This document shows positions 19,134 through 27,687 of a stretch of 64,000 nucleotides of DNA, piece after piece. The notes beneath the pieces are model-generated. The model had not been told where the DNA came from. It did not search any database and was given only the letters and a program-made list of their open reading frames with translations. The stretch is from Henriciella sp. (GTDB lineage Bacteria > Pseudomonadota > Alphaproteobacteria > Caulobacterales > Hyphomonadaceae): NCBI GenBank assembly GCA_002733705.1, contig NVWP01000027.1, positions 27,178-91,177 on the forward strand, written 5' to 3'. A program made the translations under genes and the position numbers. The first letter of the stretch is position 1; every line of letters begins with the position of its first letter.

Positions 19134-19736
19134 CTAGAGGATCTTGCAGGCCTCATCGAAGCTGAGACGCGGGCTGCGGTCAAAGAGCGTGCTGTCATCG
19201 CCATGGCCGATGGCACAAAGGAAGTTTGAGCGCCAGTGATGGGTCTCATCCTTGTCCGCAAAGAATTCCAGATCGACGCCGTCCTGGTTGAAGCCGGACA
19301 TGGGGCCGCAATCGAGGCCCAACGCCCTGGCCGCCAGCATGAGATAGGCACCCTGAAGCGAGCCGTTGCGCATGGCGTGTTCCTCACGTGCATGCGGATC
19401 AGAGAACCAGTCCTTGGCCCCCGGATTGTGCGGGAAGAGTTTCGGAATCTTCTCATGGAACATGAAGTCGTTCGCGATGATGCAGACCCATGGGGCGGTC
19501 AGCGTCTTCTCGATATTGCCTTCCATGAGGTGCGGTTTCAGCCGTTGCTTGGCTTCCTTGGAGCGGATGAAGACAAAGCGGGCGGGGCAGCAATTGGCGC
19601 TCGTCGCGCCCATCTTCGCCAGGTCATAGACGGCGCGGATCAGGGTCTCGGGGACATCCTTGTCCAGCCATCCATTATAGGACCGTCCCTCGCGCCAGAT
19701 AAGGTCCAGCGCATAATCATTGACCGGATCGGACAT
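19134..19736 (-). CDS. Nitroreductase family, malonic semialdehyde reductase RutE-like
   Basis: 200 residues, an FMN-dependent nitroreductase fold. The RutE/HadB group is suggested by NGWLDKDVPETLIRAVYDLAKMGATSANCCPARFVFI at the N-terminus, with GSLQGAYLMLAARALGLDCGPMSGFN in the middle. RutE reduces malonic semialdehyde to 3-hydroxypropionate in pyrimidine breakdown, but no other rut genes are seen here, so the substrate is open. Its stop is 15 nt before tsaB. Confidence 0.85.
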   Translation of the reverse strand: MSDPVNDYALDLIWREGRSYNGWLDKDVPETLIRAVYDLAKMGATSANCCPARFVFIRSKEAKQRLKPHLMEGNIEKTLTAPWVCIIANDFMFHEKIPKLFPHNPGAKDWFSDPHAREEHAMRNGSLQGAYLMLAARALGLDCGPMSGFNQDGVDLEFFADKDETHHWRSNFLCAIGHGDDSTLFDRSPRLSFDEACKIL

Positions 19737-19765
19737 GTCTTCAAAGCTCCTTGGAGTGGTAATTC

Positions 19766-20353
19766 TTAGAGGGCGGCTTCGACCGCATTCACTTCGGGAA
19801 CATACGCTTTCAGCATATTCTCGATGCCCTGTTTCAGCGTCATCGTCGAGGACGGGCAGCCTGCGCAGGCGCCGCGCATGGTCAGGTGAACGATACCGCC
19901 CGCCGGGTCAAAGCGCTGGAAGGTGATATCGCCGCCATCCTGCGCCACAGCCGGACGTACACGGGTCTCGATAAGCTCCAGGATTTCCTCGACGATTTCG
20001 GCCGTTTCGCCTTCATAGTCGGCGGCCGTTGTCGCGCTCGTGTCCAGCTGCGGTGCAGCGCCGCCATCGTTGAGAACGGGCATGCCGGCGACATAGTGGT
20101 CCATGATCGCGGCCAGAACCATCGGCCGGACATGTTTCCAGTCGGCTTTTTCGTCCTTGGAAACCGACAGGAAGTCCGGGCCGAGGAAAACGCGCGTGAC
20201 GCCTTCGACCTCGAAGATCGTCTGGGCCAGCGGGCTCGATCCGGCTTCTTCCTCGCTTGCAAAATCGAACGGACCTGCCGCACCGGCGACGGTTTCGCCC
20301 GGAAGGAATTTGATCGTATCGGGATTTGGCGTTGGCTCTGTCTGGATAAACAT
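19766..20353 (-). CDS. NifU-family Fe-S scaffold protein (Nfu type)
   Basis: 195 residues: an N-terminal Nfu domain (MFIQTEPTPNPDTIKFLPG, VTRVFLGPDFLSVSK) and a C-terminal NifU domain whose MRGACAGCPSSTMTLKQGIENML contains the CXXC cluster-binding motif. It probably carries 4Fe-4S clusters to target apoproteins such as MiaB or lipoyl synthase. Start ATG 20353. Confidence 0.94.
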   Translation of the reverse strand: MFIQTEPTPNPDTIKFLPGETVAGAAGPFDFASEEEAGSSPLAQTIFEVEGVTRVFLGPDFLSVSKDEKADWKHVRPMVLAAIMDHYVAGMPVLNDGGAAPQLDTSATTAADYEGETAEIVEEILELIETRVRPAVAQDGGDITFQRFDPAGGIVHLTMRGACAGCPSSTMTLKQGIENMLKAYVPEVNAVEAAL

Positions 20354-20425
20354 CTGGCGTCCCGCAATCTGTGCTTTGTGCTAAAGCGTTCAGATGGACC
20401 GCAGGGGCACTAGTTTCAAGCCGCG

Positions 20426-21493
20426 CTAGTCTGTGCCGGTGCCACGCAGCTCTGGTCCGGCACTTGCGAGCGCGGCCTCCGCGTTTTCCTCATCCTGCAG
20501 GATAATCGCGCCGCCAAGCTCGCGCGTCGCCTGGCCCGCCTCGCCGATATAATAAGCCATCATGGCAAGGTGATCGGCCATCAGGCGGGCATCGCCGGAC
20601 TGGTTCGACACGAAGACCGGGTCGAGCGTGGCGGCCCGGCGCCAGGCCGCTTCCAGCCTGTCGATGCGCGATTGCACCGCTTCACTGACGGCCACTTCCG
20701 GCTCTGCGGCTATGCTGGCAGGCAGAAGCTGGCTTGCAAGCTGCGCGCGGGCACGGGCGGCATAGAAAGCGGTGATGTCCGCCTTCGAAGCGGGCCAGCC
20801 ATCGCGCAGCGCGATCTGCTCGCCAAGCTCCGTGGTCGAGATATCGGACCAGCTCGCCATGAGCGCCAGCTTTCCCAGAAGGCTGTCATAGCCGGTCGAC
20901 GGCGCAGCAAGATCGCGCTCCAGCCGGCCTTCATAGCGTGCCAGTGCCTCCGCGGCGGCGGCAAGACGCGGCGTCTGCGTCAGCTGCGGATCGATCGTCA
21001 GCAGCCGGGCGGCGGCTGAGAGGTCGGGGTCGGCCGCCCCGCGCGGCGTTCTCGCCTCACCGGCCATCAGCCGCGCATATTCGCTCATTGAGGCCGACAG
21101 GGTCTCCTGCCAGGCGGGAAGCCCCGTCAACCGGGCCTGCGGGTGCCAGCCCGGACGATCCGTCGCCCATCCCGGCCCTTCGATCTCGCGCCCAATCATC
21201 GTAATCATGATGCCGGTCTCCGGCGAGGTCCACGGCCGCTCCGCCGACAGGATGACCGTGTCGTCCTTGATGTCATGGGAACCGGCCACAAGGGCCGGAT
21301 AGAAGGCGGCAATGGCCAGGACACCAACCACCTTGATCGCGGCGACGCAGCGGCGCCACCACCAGCTTGCCGAATGCATGAAAGGCGAGGGTTCAGCCTC
21401 TTCCAGATAGGATTCTGGCAGGTCGGTGCCGATAAGCGTTACAGCTGGGCCGTCCTCGCGCGCCTTTACCGGTAGCTTTTCGACATTGCTCAT
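20426..21493 (-). CDS. DUF2333-like membrane-anchored protein
   Basis: 355 residues. One hydrophobic helix lies at about 48-72 (CVAAIKVVGVLAIAAFYPALV) after a cytoplasmic N-terminus; the remainder is probably periplasmic. The segment GIMITMIGREIEGPGWATDR with WHPQARLTGLPAWQ resembles the DUF2333 family, which has no known function; assignment is from memory of the family. A CtrA-type box lies 63 nt upstream of the start. Confidence 0.65.
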   Translation of the reverse strand: MSNVEKLPVKAREDGPAVTLIGTDLPESYLEEAEPSPFMHSASWWWRRCVAAIKVVGVLAIAAFYPALVAGSHDIKDDTVILSAERPWTSPETGIMITMIGREIEGPGWATDRPGWHPQARLTGLPAWQETLSASMSEYARLMAGEARTPRGAADPDLSAAARLLTIDPQLTQTPRLAAAAEALARYEGRLERDLAAPSTGYDSLLGKLALMASWSDISTTELGEQIALRDGWPASKADITAFYAARARAQLASQLLPASIAAEPEVAVSEAVQSRIDRLEAAWRRAATLDPVFVSNQSGDARLMADHLAMMAYYIGEAGQATRELGGAIILQDEENAEAALASAGPELRGTGTD

Positions 21494-21555
21494 AAGGGAT
21501 GGACCCGGGCTGCTTCAGGTAACGGCCCGACAATCCAGAGGGCCGCGCAACTGCA

Positions 21556-21571
21556 TTAAGAGATTGTTAAC
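21556..21571. promoter_or_regulatory. CtrA-type binding box
   Basis: TTAA (21556-21559), seven bases, TTAAC (21567-21571): an exact match to the TTAA-N7-TTAA(C) consensus of the cell-cycle regulator CtrA. It overlaps a perfect inverted repeat AGATTGT-TAAC-ACAATCT (21561-21578). It lies 63-78 nt upstream of the minus-strand DUF2333-like start. Confidence 0.6.
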
Positions 21572-21631
21572 ACAATCTTCTTCATCCGCCCACGGCATTT
21601 TTATGGTTTGTTGCGCAAGTGCAATGATTGC

Positions 21632-21754
21632 CTAAAGGCCGGTCATCTGCAGTACAGCAAGCGCGCTGGCCGCCGCAATCATGACGATGAGCAGACCGAG
21701 GCCGAGATGTCCGCCGCTATGGCGGCGCGTGCGTGTCTGGCTATTTGCTGTCAT
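21632..21754 (-). CDS. 40-residue single-span membrane protein
   Basis: MTANSQTRTRRHSGGH, then a hydrophobic segment (about 17-40) of Leu/Ile/Ala. Its ATG lies within the 3' end of the small lipoprotein gene (14-nt overlap), suggesting coupled translation. Basic residues before the helix predict a cytoplasmic N-terminus. No family recognised. Confidence 0.45.
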   Translation of the reverse strand: MTANSQTRTRRHSGGHLGLGLLIVMIAAASALAVLQMTGL

Positions 21755-21944
21755 TGGCGTCGGTCTCCTGCGGGCTGGGCTCGTCCAGGTCATTAATCTG
21801 TTCCGAGACGCCGTCTGCAATGTCTTCCAGCCGGTCCACACGCTCTTCCTGCCGGTCGCAGCCTGAAAGAGAGCCCATGCCACAAAGCGTGGCCGCCGCA
21901 AGACAAAGCGCAGCAAGCTGGCGGGAAGAAAACGAGTGTCTCAT
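21741..21944 (-). CDS. Small putative lipoprotein
   Basis: 67 residues: signal peptide MRHSFSSRQLAALCLAAATL ending in the lipobox LSGC, then a short acidic helix (QEERVDRLEDIADGVSEQINDL). Processed size would be only about 40 residues. The ATG at 21944 is chosen because it places the n-region directly before the hydrophobic core. The gene overlaps the 40-residue membrane protein gene. Function unknown. Confidence 0.6.
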   Translation of the reverse strand: MRHSFSSRQLAALCLAAATLCGMGSLSGCDRQEERVDRLEDIADGVSEQINDLDEPSPQETDANDSK

Positions 21945-22008
21945 ACTGAACCAGAAGTTAGAGCGGTTCGCCATAAAATACGAGCCCTGCTTTCCCGATC
22001 GCCCATTG

Positions 22009-22962
22009 TCAAAGCGCGCCAAGGGCGCGGCCGACCGTTTCGCCGGCCTCATGGATGGCATCGCGCGCGGGCACTGACACCGCGGTGAGGTTCATGAAGC
22101 CGTGCACCATGCCGGGATGTTCCCGGATGGTGACGGGCACGCCGTGTGCGGCCAGCTTGGTGGCATAGGCGCGCCCCTCATCCTTTAGCGGGTCCCAGCC
22201 GCAGAGGACCACATGCGCGGGGGGCAGGCCCCGGAAGTCATTTTCCGGCGCAAATAGCGGCGAGACCTTCCGGTCCATCCGGTCGCTCTCGGCCTGGATA
22301 TAGGCGTCGCGGAAATAGTCGAACAACCGCTCTGAGAGGAAGAAGCCTTCCTGGAAAGTCAGTTTCTTGGTGCTGATATCCGCGAACTGGACCAGCGGAT
22401 AAAGCAGAAGCTGGAAAGCCGGCGCTGGTTCGCCGAGGCGGTTCAGTTCCTGACAGAGATAGGCCGCAAGGTTTCCGCCCGCACTGTCACCGGCCACGCA
22501 GAGGCGTTCAGGATCCATCGTCAGCAGGTCGCTGCGCTGGGTCGCCCAGTGCCAGATCGCCATGGCGTCTTCATGCGCAGCGGGGAAGGGGTGTTCAGGC
22601 GCAAGCCTGTAGTGGACAGACAATACCCGGCAGCGCGAGCCCGCCGCCAGCCTGCGGCAGATCATGTCATGGCTGTCGAGGTCGCCAAGGACAAAGCCGC
22701 CGCCATGGAAGAAAATGATGCCCGGCCCCGGCCCGATCCCCGCCCCAAGCGGCGTGTAGAGCCGCGCCTTGAGAGGTCCGTCCGCGCCGTCCACGGCCAG
22801 CGTCGAGATGTCGGCAAGCTCCGGTGCATCGCGTTCCACAGACCGGCTCGCGCGGTAGAAACTGTTGCGCAGCCGGTCGGTCGACTGGGCCCAGTCGAGC
22901 TTTGAGAAATCGGGGAGTTTGAAGCGGTCCAGAAATGTCCGCAGGGTTTCGTCCAGAGCCAT
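22009..22962 (-). CDS. Alpha/beta hydrolase, hormone-sensitive lipase family
   Basis: 317 residues. The oxyanion motif IIFFHGGGFVLGDLDSHD and nucleophile motif CVAGDSAGGNLAAYL are typical of HSL (family IV) esterases; Asp is in CGWDPLKDEGRAYA, and His in PGMVHGFMNL. It hydrolyses short acyl or aryl esters. It stands alone and precedes an unknown membrane-anchored gene transcribed the same way. Confidence 0.9.
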   Translation of the reverse strand: MALDETLRTFLDRFKLPDFSKLDWAQSTDRLRNSFYRASRSVERDAPELADISTLAVDGADGPLKARLYTPLGAGIGPGPGIIFFHGGGFVLGDLDSHDMICRRLAAGSRCRVLSVHYRLAPEHPFPAAHEDAMAIWHWATQRSDLLTMDPERLCVAGDSAGGNLAAYLCQELNRLGEPAPAFQLLLYPLVQFADISTKKLTFQEGFFLSERLFDYFRDAYIQAESDRMDRKVSPLFAPENDFRGLPPAHVVLCGWDPLKDEGRAYATKLAAHGVPVTIREHPGMVHGFMNLTAVSVPARDAIHEAGETVGRALGAL

Positions 22963-23042
22963 CGCCCTAAAATGACGCGTCCCTCACCTTTTTTGAAGCG
23001 TCTTTTCGCGCATGGGCGCAGGCTTTTTCTGCATGGAACCGT

Positions 23043-23951
23043 TTAATAGGCAGACATCATCCAGATGAGGCGCCGGATTCCATAGTATCTCAGCCGGTCG
23101 AGCCCTGCCGTGATCAGCCTTTCGCGCGTTGGTTCCGGCAGGTTTTCCACTCGTCCGATGAGGCGCACGCCGAGGTCGCAGAAATTCACCTTTTCCAGCG
23201 CGGCATTCATCTCGCGCCGGCTCTTGCCCTCTGTCGTCAGCAGCAGGGTAATGTCGCTGTCGAAGAGAAGCTGCGTCCCAAGCGACTGGATCGCGCTCAT
23301 ATCGGCCCGCGACAGCGCCGCCCTGTTCTTGGGATTGGACCGTCCGTCGCGGATCGCGTCCAGCAGGATGCCGCTCGCTTCCAGCCCGAACTCGTAAAGC
23401 GGATCGCCCGGCTCCACACGCGCCTGGACGAACCGGTAGGCTTCCTGTTCGGAAAGGTCGGAATATTCGACCAGGTCGCTGCCCTGGCAGTAGGGCGCCC
23501 CCGACTGCGAGAGGGCGGCAAGCTCGCCTTCAGCCAGATCCATAAGCTGGTTGAAGTAGCGGATGTCGGCTTTCGACAGCCGGTCCAGATTGGCATAGAT
23601 ATCGTCCAGACCGGACTGGAGCACGATCAGGCCGATCTCGCCGTCCGGCGCGCCGCGTTCCAGTGCCTCTACCAGCGTGTCGCGCAGATCCTGCGCCGCT
23701 GAGGGGAAGGTCCGGTCCAGCCGGTCGAAATAGGCGCGCGTCACTTCATCCTCGCCAAGTTCGGCAAGCTGCGCCTCCCCGTCCGGCGCCAGCGGCGTCT
23801 CAACCTCGTCCCGCACGCTCCCCGTCAATGAAGGGAAGGCCACCAGGGTGACGAATACCGCGCCGACCAGAAGGGCAGCCGCAAGGCCCAGCCAGAGCCC
23901 CGTGCTCCGGCCGCGCTTGCGCTGCTCTCTTTCGCTGTCCGGCCCGCCCAC
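23043..23951 (-). CDS. Membrane-anchored protein of unknown function
   Basis: 302 residues: a basic cytoplasmic N-terminus, one hydrophobic helix (about 18-42, LWLGLAAALLVGAVFVTLVAF), and a soluble, helix-rich periplasmic part with no motif I recognise. It contains two conspicuous cysteines (APYCQGS and NFCDLG) that may pair. The start is GTG at 23951, 2 nt after the stop of the CoA-ligase gene upstream, so the two are probably co-transcribed. Confidence 0.65.
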   Translation of the reverse strand: MGGPDSEREQRKRGRSTGLWLGLAAALLVGAVFVTLVAFPSLTGSVRDEVETPLAPDGEAQLAELGEDEVTRAYFDRLDRTFPSAAQDLRDTLVEALERGAPDGEIGLIVLQSGLDDIYANLDRLSKADIRYFNQLMDLAEGELAALSQSGAPYCQGSDLVEYSDLSEQEAYRFVQARVEPGDPLYEFGLEASGILLDAIRDGRSNPKNRAALSRADMSAIQSLGTQLLFDSDITLLLTTEGKSRREMNAALEKVNFCDLGVRLIGRVENLPEPTRERLITAGLDRLRYYGIRRLIWMMSAY

Positions 23952-23953
23952 GC

Positions 23954-25810
23954 CTAGACGGTGACGACGCCCGGTCCGGGCGGCTCGCTATAGAGGGCCG
24001 CGACCAGATTGGCGCGCCGGTCGATGACGGCCCGCTGGTTCACATAGCCCTTGTCGGTAATCTCCCCCGCATCGATGGATGGCGGCTCGGTCATGACCAT
24101 GAAGCGTTTGATCTTGCGCGAAGAGCCCTTCTCACCCGAGTTAAAGGCCTTCACCTTCTCGGTCAGGTCGTCCGTCAGCTGGCCAAAGGCTTTCTGCATG
24201 TCGCCGCCGGCTTTCTTCGCATAGGCCTGCATCGTCGCCTGTGCCGGCCAGAAGAGGGCTGTGGCGAAATTCTTGTCCTGCCCGGCCAGGACGGCATCAA
24301 AGACCAGCGGCGAACAGCCGGCGACAAGGTCCGGGCGCAGCGTGCCGACGCTCACCCATGTTCCCGTCGACAGCTTGAAATCCTCACCGACGCGTCCATC
24401 GAAGATAATGCCCTTGTTCGGGTCATTCTCATCGACCATGACCGCCGCGTCGCCGAGCTTGTAATACCCCTCTTCGTCAAAGACTTCCGCATTCTTCTCC
24501 GGCATGTCGACATAGCCCGGCATGACGCTCGGGCCCTTGACGCGCACTTCCAGTTTGGCGCCGTTCGGCACCAGTTTCAGCGTCATGCCCGGCAGTGGCA
24601 GGCCGATCAGGCCAACGCGTTCGACCACCCAGTGCACCACAGTAATGCCCTGCGTCTCGGTCGCGCCATACATGGTCACGATCGGTATGCGCTTGCCTGT
24701 GGCCTTGATGGCAAGGGCCTGCAGCCGGTCATAGAGGTCGTCCGACAGCGTGGCGCCGCCATAGCCGATGGACCGCATATTCTTGAAGAAGGCCTCCAGC
24801 AGCTCATCATCCTGCTCCATGGCGTCGGCCAGCATGGACAGGGCAATCGGCGCAGTCCCAAAGGAGGACGGGCTGACTTCGCGGATATTGCGGATCGTCT
24901 CCCCGAACAGATCCGGCGTCGGCTTGCCGCCATCGATCCAGAAAGTCGCGCCATTCCAGAGCGCTCCATTGAAGTTCACATTGGAGCCGGAAATGTGGTT
25001 CCAGGGCAGCCAGTCCAGAACCTGCGAAACCTCATCGGGGTCATAGTCCGGGTCGCGCGCATCATCGCGCAGACCTTCCTGCCCGGCGATCATGGAGCAC
25101 ATGGCGCCCTGCGTCGTGGGGACGGGCTTCGGCATGCCGGTGGAACCGGAGGTGAAGAGATACTTGCCGACGCTGTCATCATTGAGCTTCGCCATGGCTT
25201 CATCGACAGTCGGGGTGGGCTTCGTTTCGGCCAGCTTGTCGAAGGACTGGATCTCATTGGTTGCGCCGGTCTTGGCAAAGACGGTGCAGCCATGATCGCC
25301 AAGCGCATTGAGGGCATTCTTGAACGGCTCGACATCCTGCACGAAGATCGCCTTGGGCTTCACCGCGCCAAAGCAATGCTTCAGCTTGCCGAAATCCGTC
25401 GACATGGTGGAATAGGGCACAGAGATCGGGGCCGCCGGCGCGCCGACCTTCATGGCGGCGAGGATCGTCAGCGCGCTTTCGATGGAGTTGCCCGACAGGA
25501 TCATGACAGGCGCGTCCGGGCCTGCGCCCATATCCAGAAAGGCCTGCGCCAGCGCATCAACCGTCTTCTTGCCTTCGCCATAGGTGACGGTGCGCCACTG
25601 GTCTGTCTCGGGATCGCGCTGCTTCAGCCAGGGGCGGTCCGGGTGCTCTGCGGCGCGCTCATCCAGACAGTGCGGGATTGTCTTGGGCCGGTCGCCCGGC
25701 GTCTGGCGCGGCGTCAGATAGATCGTGCCGTCATCCTTGCGGACCATTTCAATGTCCGGCTCTTTCTGCGGCAGGGGGCGGAATGGCGGCAAAGCCTGTC
25801 CGTCGGCCAT
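23954..25810 (-). CDS. Feruloyl-CoA-synthase-like AMP-forming acyl-CoA ligase
   Basis: 618 residues. The AMP-binding P-loop is KYLFTSGSTGMPKPVPTTQGAM, with MYGATETQGITV and the adenylation-domain YKLGDAAVM motifs. The overall length and FDGRVGEDFKLSTGTWVSVGTLR, which replaces the usual GR-KD loop, point to the feruloyl-CoA synthase subgroup. It would activate a phenylpropanoid or related aromatic acid with CoA and ATP. No enoyl-CoA hydratase/vanillin genes are adjacent, so substrate is open. Confidence 0.83.
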   Translation of the reverse strand: MADGQALPPFRPLPQKEPDIEMVRKDDGTIYLTPRQTPGDRPKTIPHCLDERAAEHPDRPWLKQRDPETDQWRTVTYGEGKKTVDALAQAFLDMGAGPDAPVMILSGNSIESALTILAAMKVGAPAAPISVPYSTMSTDFGKLKHCFGAVKPKAIFVQDVEPFKNALNALGDHGCTVFAKTGATNEIQSFDKLAETKPTPTVDEAMAKLNDDSVGKYLFTSGSTGMPKPVPTTQGAMCSMIAGQEGLRDDARDPDYDPDEVSQVLDWLPWNHISGSNVNFNGALWNGATFWIDGGKPTPDLFGETIRNIREVSPSSFGTAPIALSMLADAMEQDDELLEAFFKNMRSIGYGGATLSDDLYDRLQALAIKATGKRIPIVTMYGATETQGITVVHWVVERVGLIGLPLPGMTLKLVPNGAKLEVRVKGPSVMPGYVDMPEKNAEVFDEEGYYKLGDAAVMVDENDPNKGIIFDGRVGEDFKLSTGTWVSVGTLRPDLVAGCSPLVFDAVLAGQDKNFATALFWPAQATMQAYAKKAGGDMQKAFGQLTDDLTEKVKAFNSGEKGSSRKIKRFMVMTEPPSIDAGEITDKGYVNQRAVIDRRANLVAALYSEPPGPGVVTV

Positions 25811-25959
25811 GTGGTCTCTCCCTTGGAAACTATGTTTTTGTGTAGCCCGTTCAGTTTATACACCCAGCGTGCCCTGCCAAGGGAGGGTCAAAGCTGACTG
25901 CGCGTCAGTCCTATCGGATGTGACAGGGGAAAACCGGTCTGAGTCTCATCTTCCCGTCC

Positions 25960-26703
25960 CTAAAGCGGTTTGAGGCGGTATCTTGAGACCGATTCATGAC
26001 GCTCGCGGGCCGCGTCGGCGAGTCGGCGCAACTTGTCTGGAAGGGCGGGCGGCGCCTCTCGCGGGGCGCCGAACCCTGTCGACTGCCAGACCGCGTCATA
26101 CCAGTGCGGCGCCCAGACCCCATCCTCTGGTTTTGCCCCCGCGCTCCAGCTCAGCATCTTGTCTGTATACGGAATTTTCAGTGCGTCGCAGAGCGCGCGC
26201 AGCATGCCGGGCGGATCGGCAAGGATATCGTCGGAATCCACCACCGGGGGCGGTGTGCCTTCCAGCTGGCAGACCCGGTCGAACAGTTCGGCCTGTTGCG
26301 GGACACCAATGGCCTCCAGGCTCACCTCTTCCATCTTGCGGGCATAGGAGGCCAGCACGCGCGCTGGATCGCGGATCAGGAAGGCATTGGTGACCTCTCC
26401 CATCCAGCCGCGCGGAATGGAGGGCGCCATATGGTGGGTCATGTGCTTCTGGTAGAAGACGGGTTTGCTGCCGGGCACGGGGGCTTGTGTCAGCTGCCGG
26501 GCGACCTCCTCTCCATCGCAGGATTGCGAGGCGAGGATCGCCTCCTGCATGGGATGTACGATGGCCGTCGCGGTGAGGTAGGCCGCATAGAAGGGCTCAT
26601 CCACGCAGGCTGTATCCGGGCGCGCCCCAAAGCTTCGCATCATCGTGGTGGAGAGGTTTCGCGGACCAGACCACATCGCAATCCGGATGGGGGCGTCGTT
26701 CAT
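25960..26703 (-). CDS. Sulfotransferase-family P-loop protein
   Basis: 247 residues. The N-terminal IRIAMWSGPRNLSTTMMRSFGARPDTACVDEPF matches the PAPS-sulfotransferase 5'-phosphosulfate loop (SGPRNLSTT) and an FLIRDPARVLASY segment matches the 3'-phosphate-binding motif. The ATG overlaps the aminotransferase stop by 4 nt, so the pair is coupled. The acceptor substrate is unknown. Related sulfotransferase-aminotransferase pairs occur in other bacteria, as I recall, without a known product. Confidence 0.75.
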   Translation of the reverse strand: MNDAPIRIAMWSGPRNLSTTMMRSFGARPDTACVDEPFYAAYLTATAIVHPMQEAILASQSCDGEEVARQLTQAPVPGSKPVFYQKHMTHHMAPSIPRGWMGEVTNAFLIRDPARVLASYARKMEEVSLEAIGVPQQAELFDRVCQLEGTPPPVVDSDDILADPPGMLRALCDALKIPYTDKMLSWSAGAKPEDGVWAPHWYDAVWQSTGFGAPREAPPALPDKLRRLADAARERHESVSRYRLKPL

Positions 26704-27626
26704 TTGATCGGCGTCAGGCTGCGGGCGACAAGGTCCTGGTAAAGCCCGGTAATCCGCTTCGCCATCGGCCCGCCGACCTCCTCCATCGTCCGGCCATCCA
26801 CCTCGCGTACCGGTGTCACCCCCGCGAATGTGCCGGTCACGAATGCCTCATCGGCGGAATAGACATCGAACAGGGAGAAGCGCTTCTCGCGCACCTTTAT
26901 CCCGGCCTCCTCGCAGACGCGAATGATGTTGCCGCGCGTGATCCCGCCGAGGCAATAATCGGCGGGCGAAGTCCAGACCTCGCCATCGCGCACGATGAAG
27001 AAATGGGTTGAGTTGCAGGTCGCAACAAAGCCGTCGGCATCCAGCATCAGCCCCTCATCGGCGCCTGCCTTGTCGGCCTGGATACAGGCGAGAATGCAGT
27101 TGAGCTTGGAGTGGGAATTCAGCTTCTGGTCCTGCTCGGCCGGGCCAGTCCGGCGCACATGAACGGTAAACAGCGAGAGGCCCTTCTCGATCACCTCCGG
27201 CACCGGCGCCTTGTATTCGGGGATGATGACCACGGTCGGCTTGGTGATCGTGAAGCGCGGGCCCTGATAGGGTGTTTTCTTGATGCCGCGCGTCACCATC
27301 AGCCGGATGTGCACGCCGTCGGTCATGTCCTGCGCCTTGAGGCAATCGAACAGCCGGGCGGTCAGCTCGTCCTTTGTCAGGCCGATATCCATGTCGATGG
27401 TCTTTGCACCGGCATAGAGGCGTTTCAGGTGCTCATCGAGAAAGGCGACCCCGCCATCCTTGACGCGCAAGCCTTCCCACACCCCGTCACCCAGCAAATA
27501 GCCACTATCGAAGACAGAGACCGTCGCCTCGTCACGATGCTTGAGCTCTCCATTGACGGAGATCAGCACATCTGCATTGCGCGGATCATAGACAAAATCG
27601 TGTACGCCGTGGGGTTCGTCTTCCAT
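26700..27626 (-). CDS. Class IV PLP-dependent aminotransferase
   Basis: 308 residues. Fold-type IV pattern: SVFDSGYLLGDGVWEGLRVKDGGVAFLDEHLKRLYAGA at the N-terminus, the PLP lysine in KLNSHSKLNCILA, and YCLGGITRGNIIRVCEE near the C-terminus. Either a branched-chain amino acid or a D-amino-acid aminotransferase; the DSGYLLGDGVWE pattern does not decide. It is translated with the sulfotransferase-like gene downstream (ATGA overlap). Confidence 0.85.
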   Translation of the reverse strand: MEDEPHGVHDFVYDPRNADVLISVNGELKHRDEATVSVFDSGYLLGDGVWEGLRVKDGGVAFLDEHLKRLYAGAKTIDMDIGLTKDELTARLFDCLKAQDMTDGVHIRLMVTRGIKKTPYQGPRFTITKPTVVIIPEYKAPVPEVIEKGLSLFTVHVRRTGPAEQDQKLNSHSKLNCILACIQADKAGADEGLMLDADGFVATCNSTHFFIVRDGEVWTSPADYCLGGITRGNIIRVCEEAGIKVREKRFSLFDVYSADEAFVTGTFAGVTPVREVDGRTMEEVGGPMAKRITGLYQDLVARSLTPIK

Positions 27627-27653
27627 CTATTTCGACCTCTCTATTCCGAGCCC

Positions 27654-27687
27654 GCGCTCGTCCTTCGACTTCGCTCAGGATGAGCGC
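27654..27687. repeat. 34-bp palindromic (REP-like) repeat, copy 1
   Basis: Starts GCGCTCGTCC, ends GGATGAGCGC, with a 14-nt centre; the two 10-bp ends are inverted repeats with one mismatch. Copy 2 at 28068-28101 is its exact reverse complement. The last four codons of the GIY-YIG gene are encoded inside this copy. Confidence 0.8.

Noticed and set aside
24632-25897. 421-codon plus-strand frame opposite the CoA ligase gene
   Set aside because: Antisense shadow; no start context or motifs.
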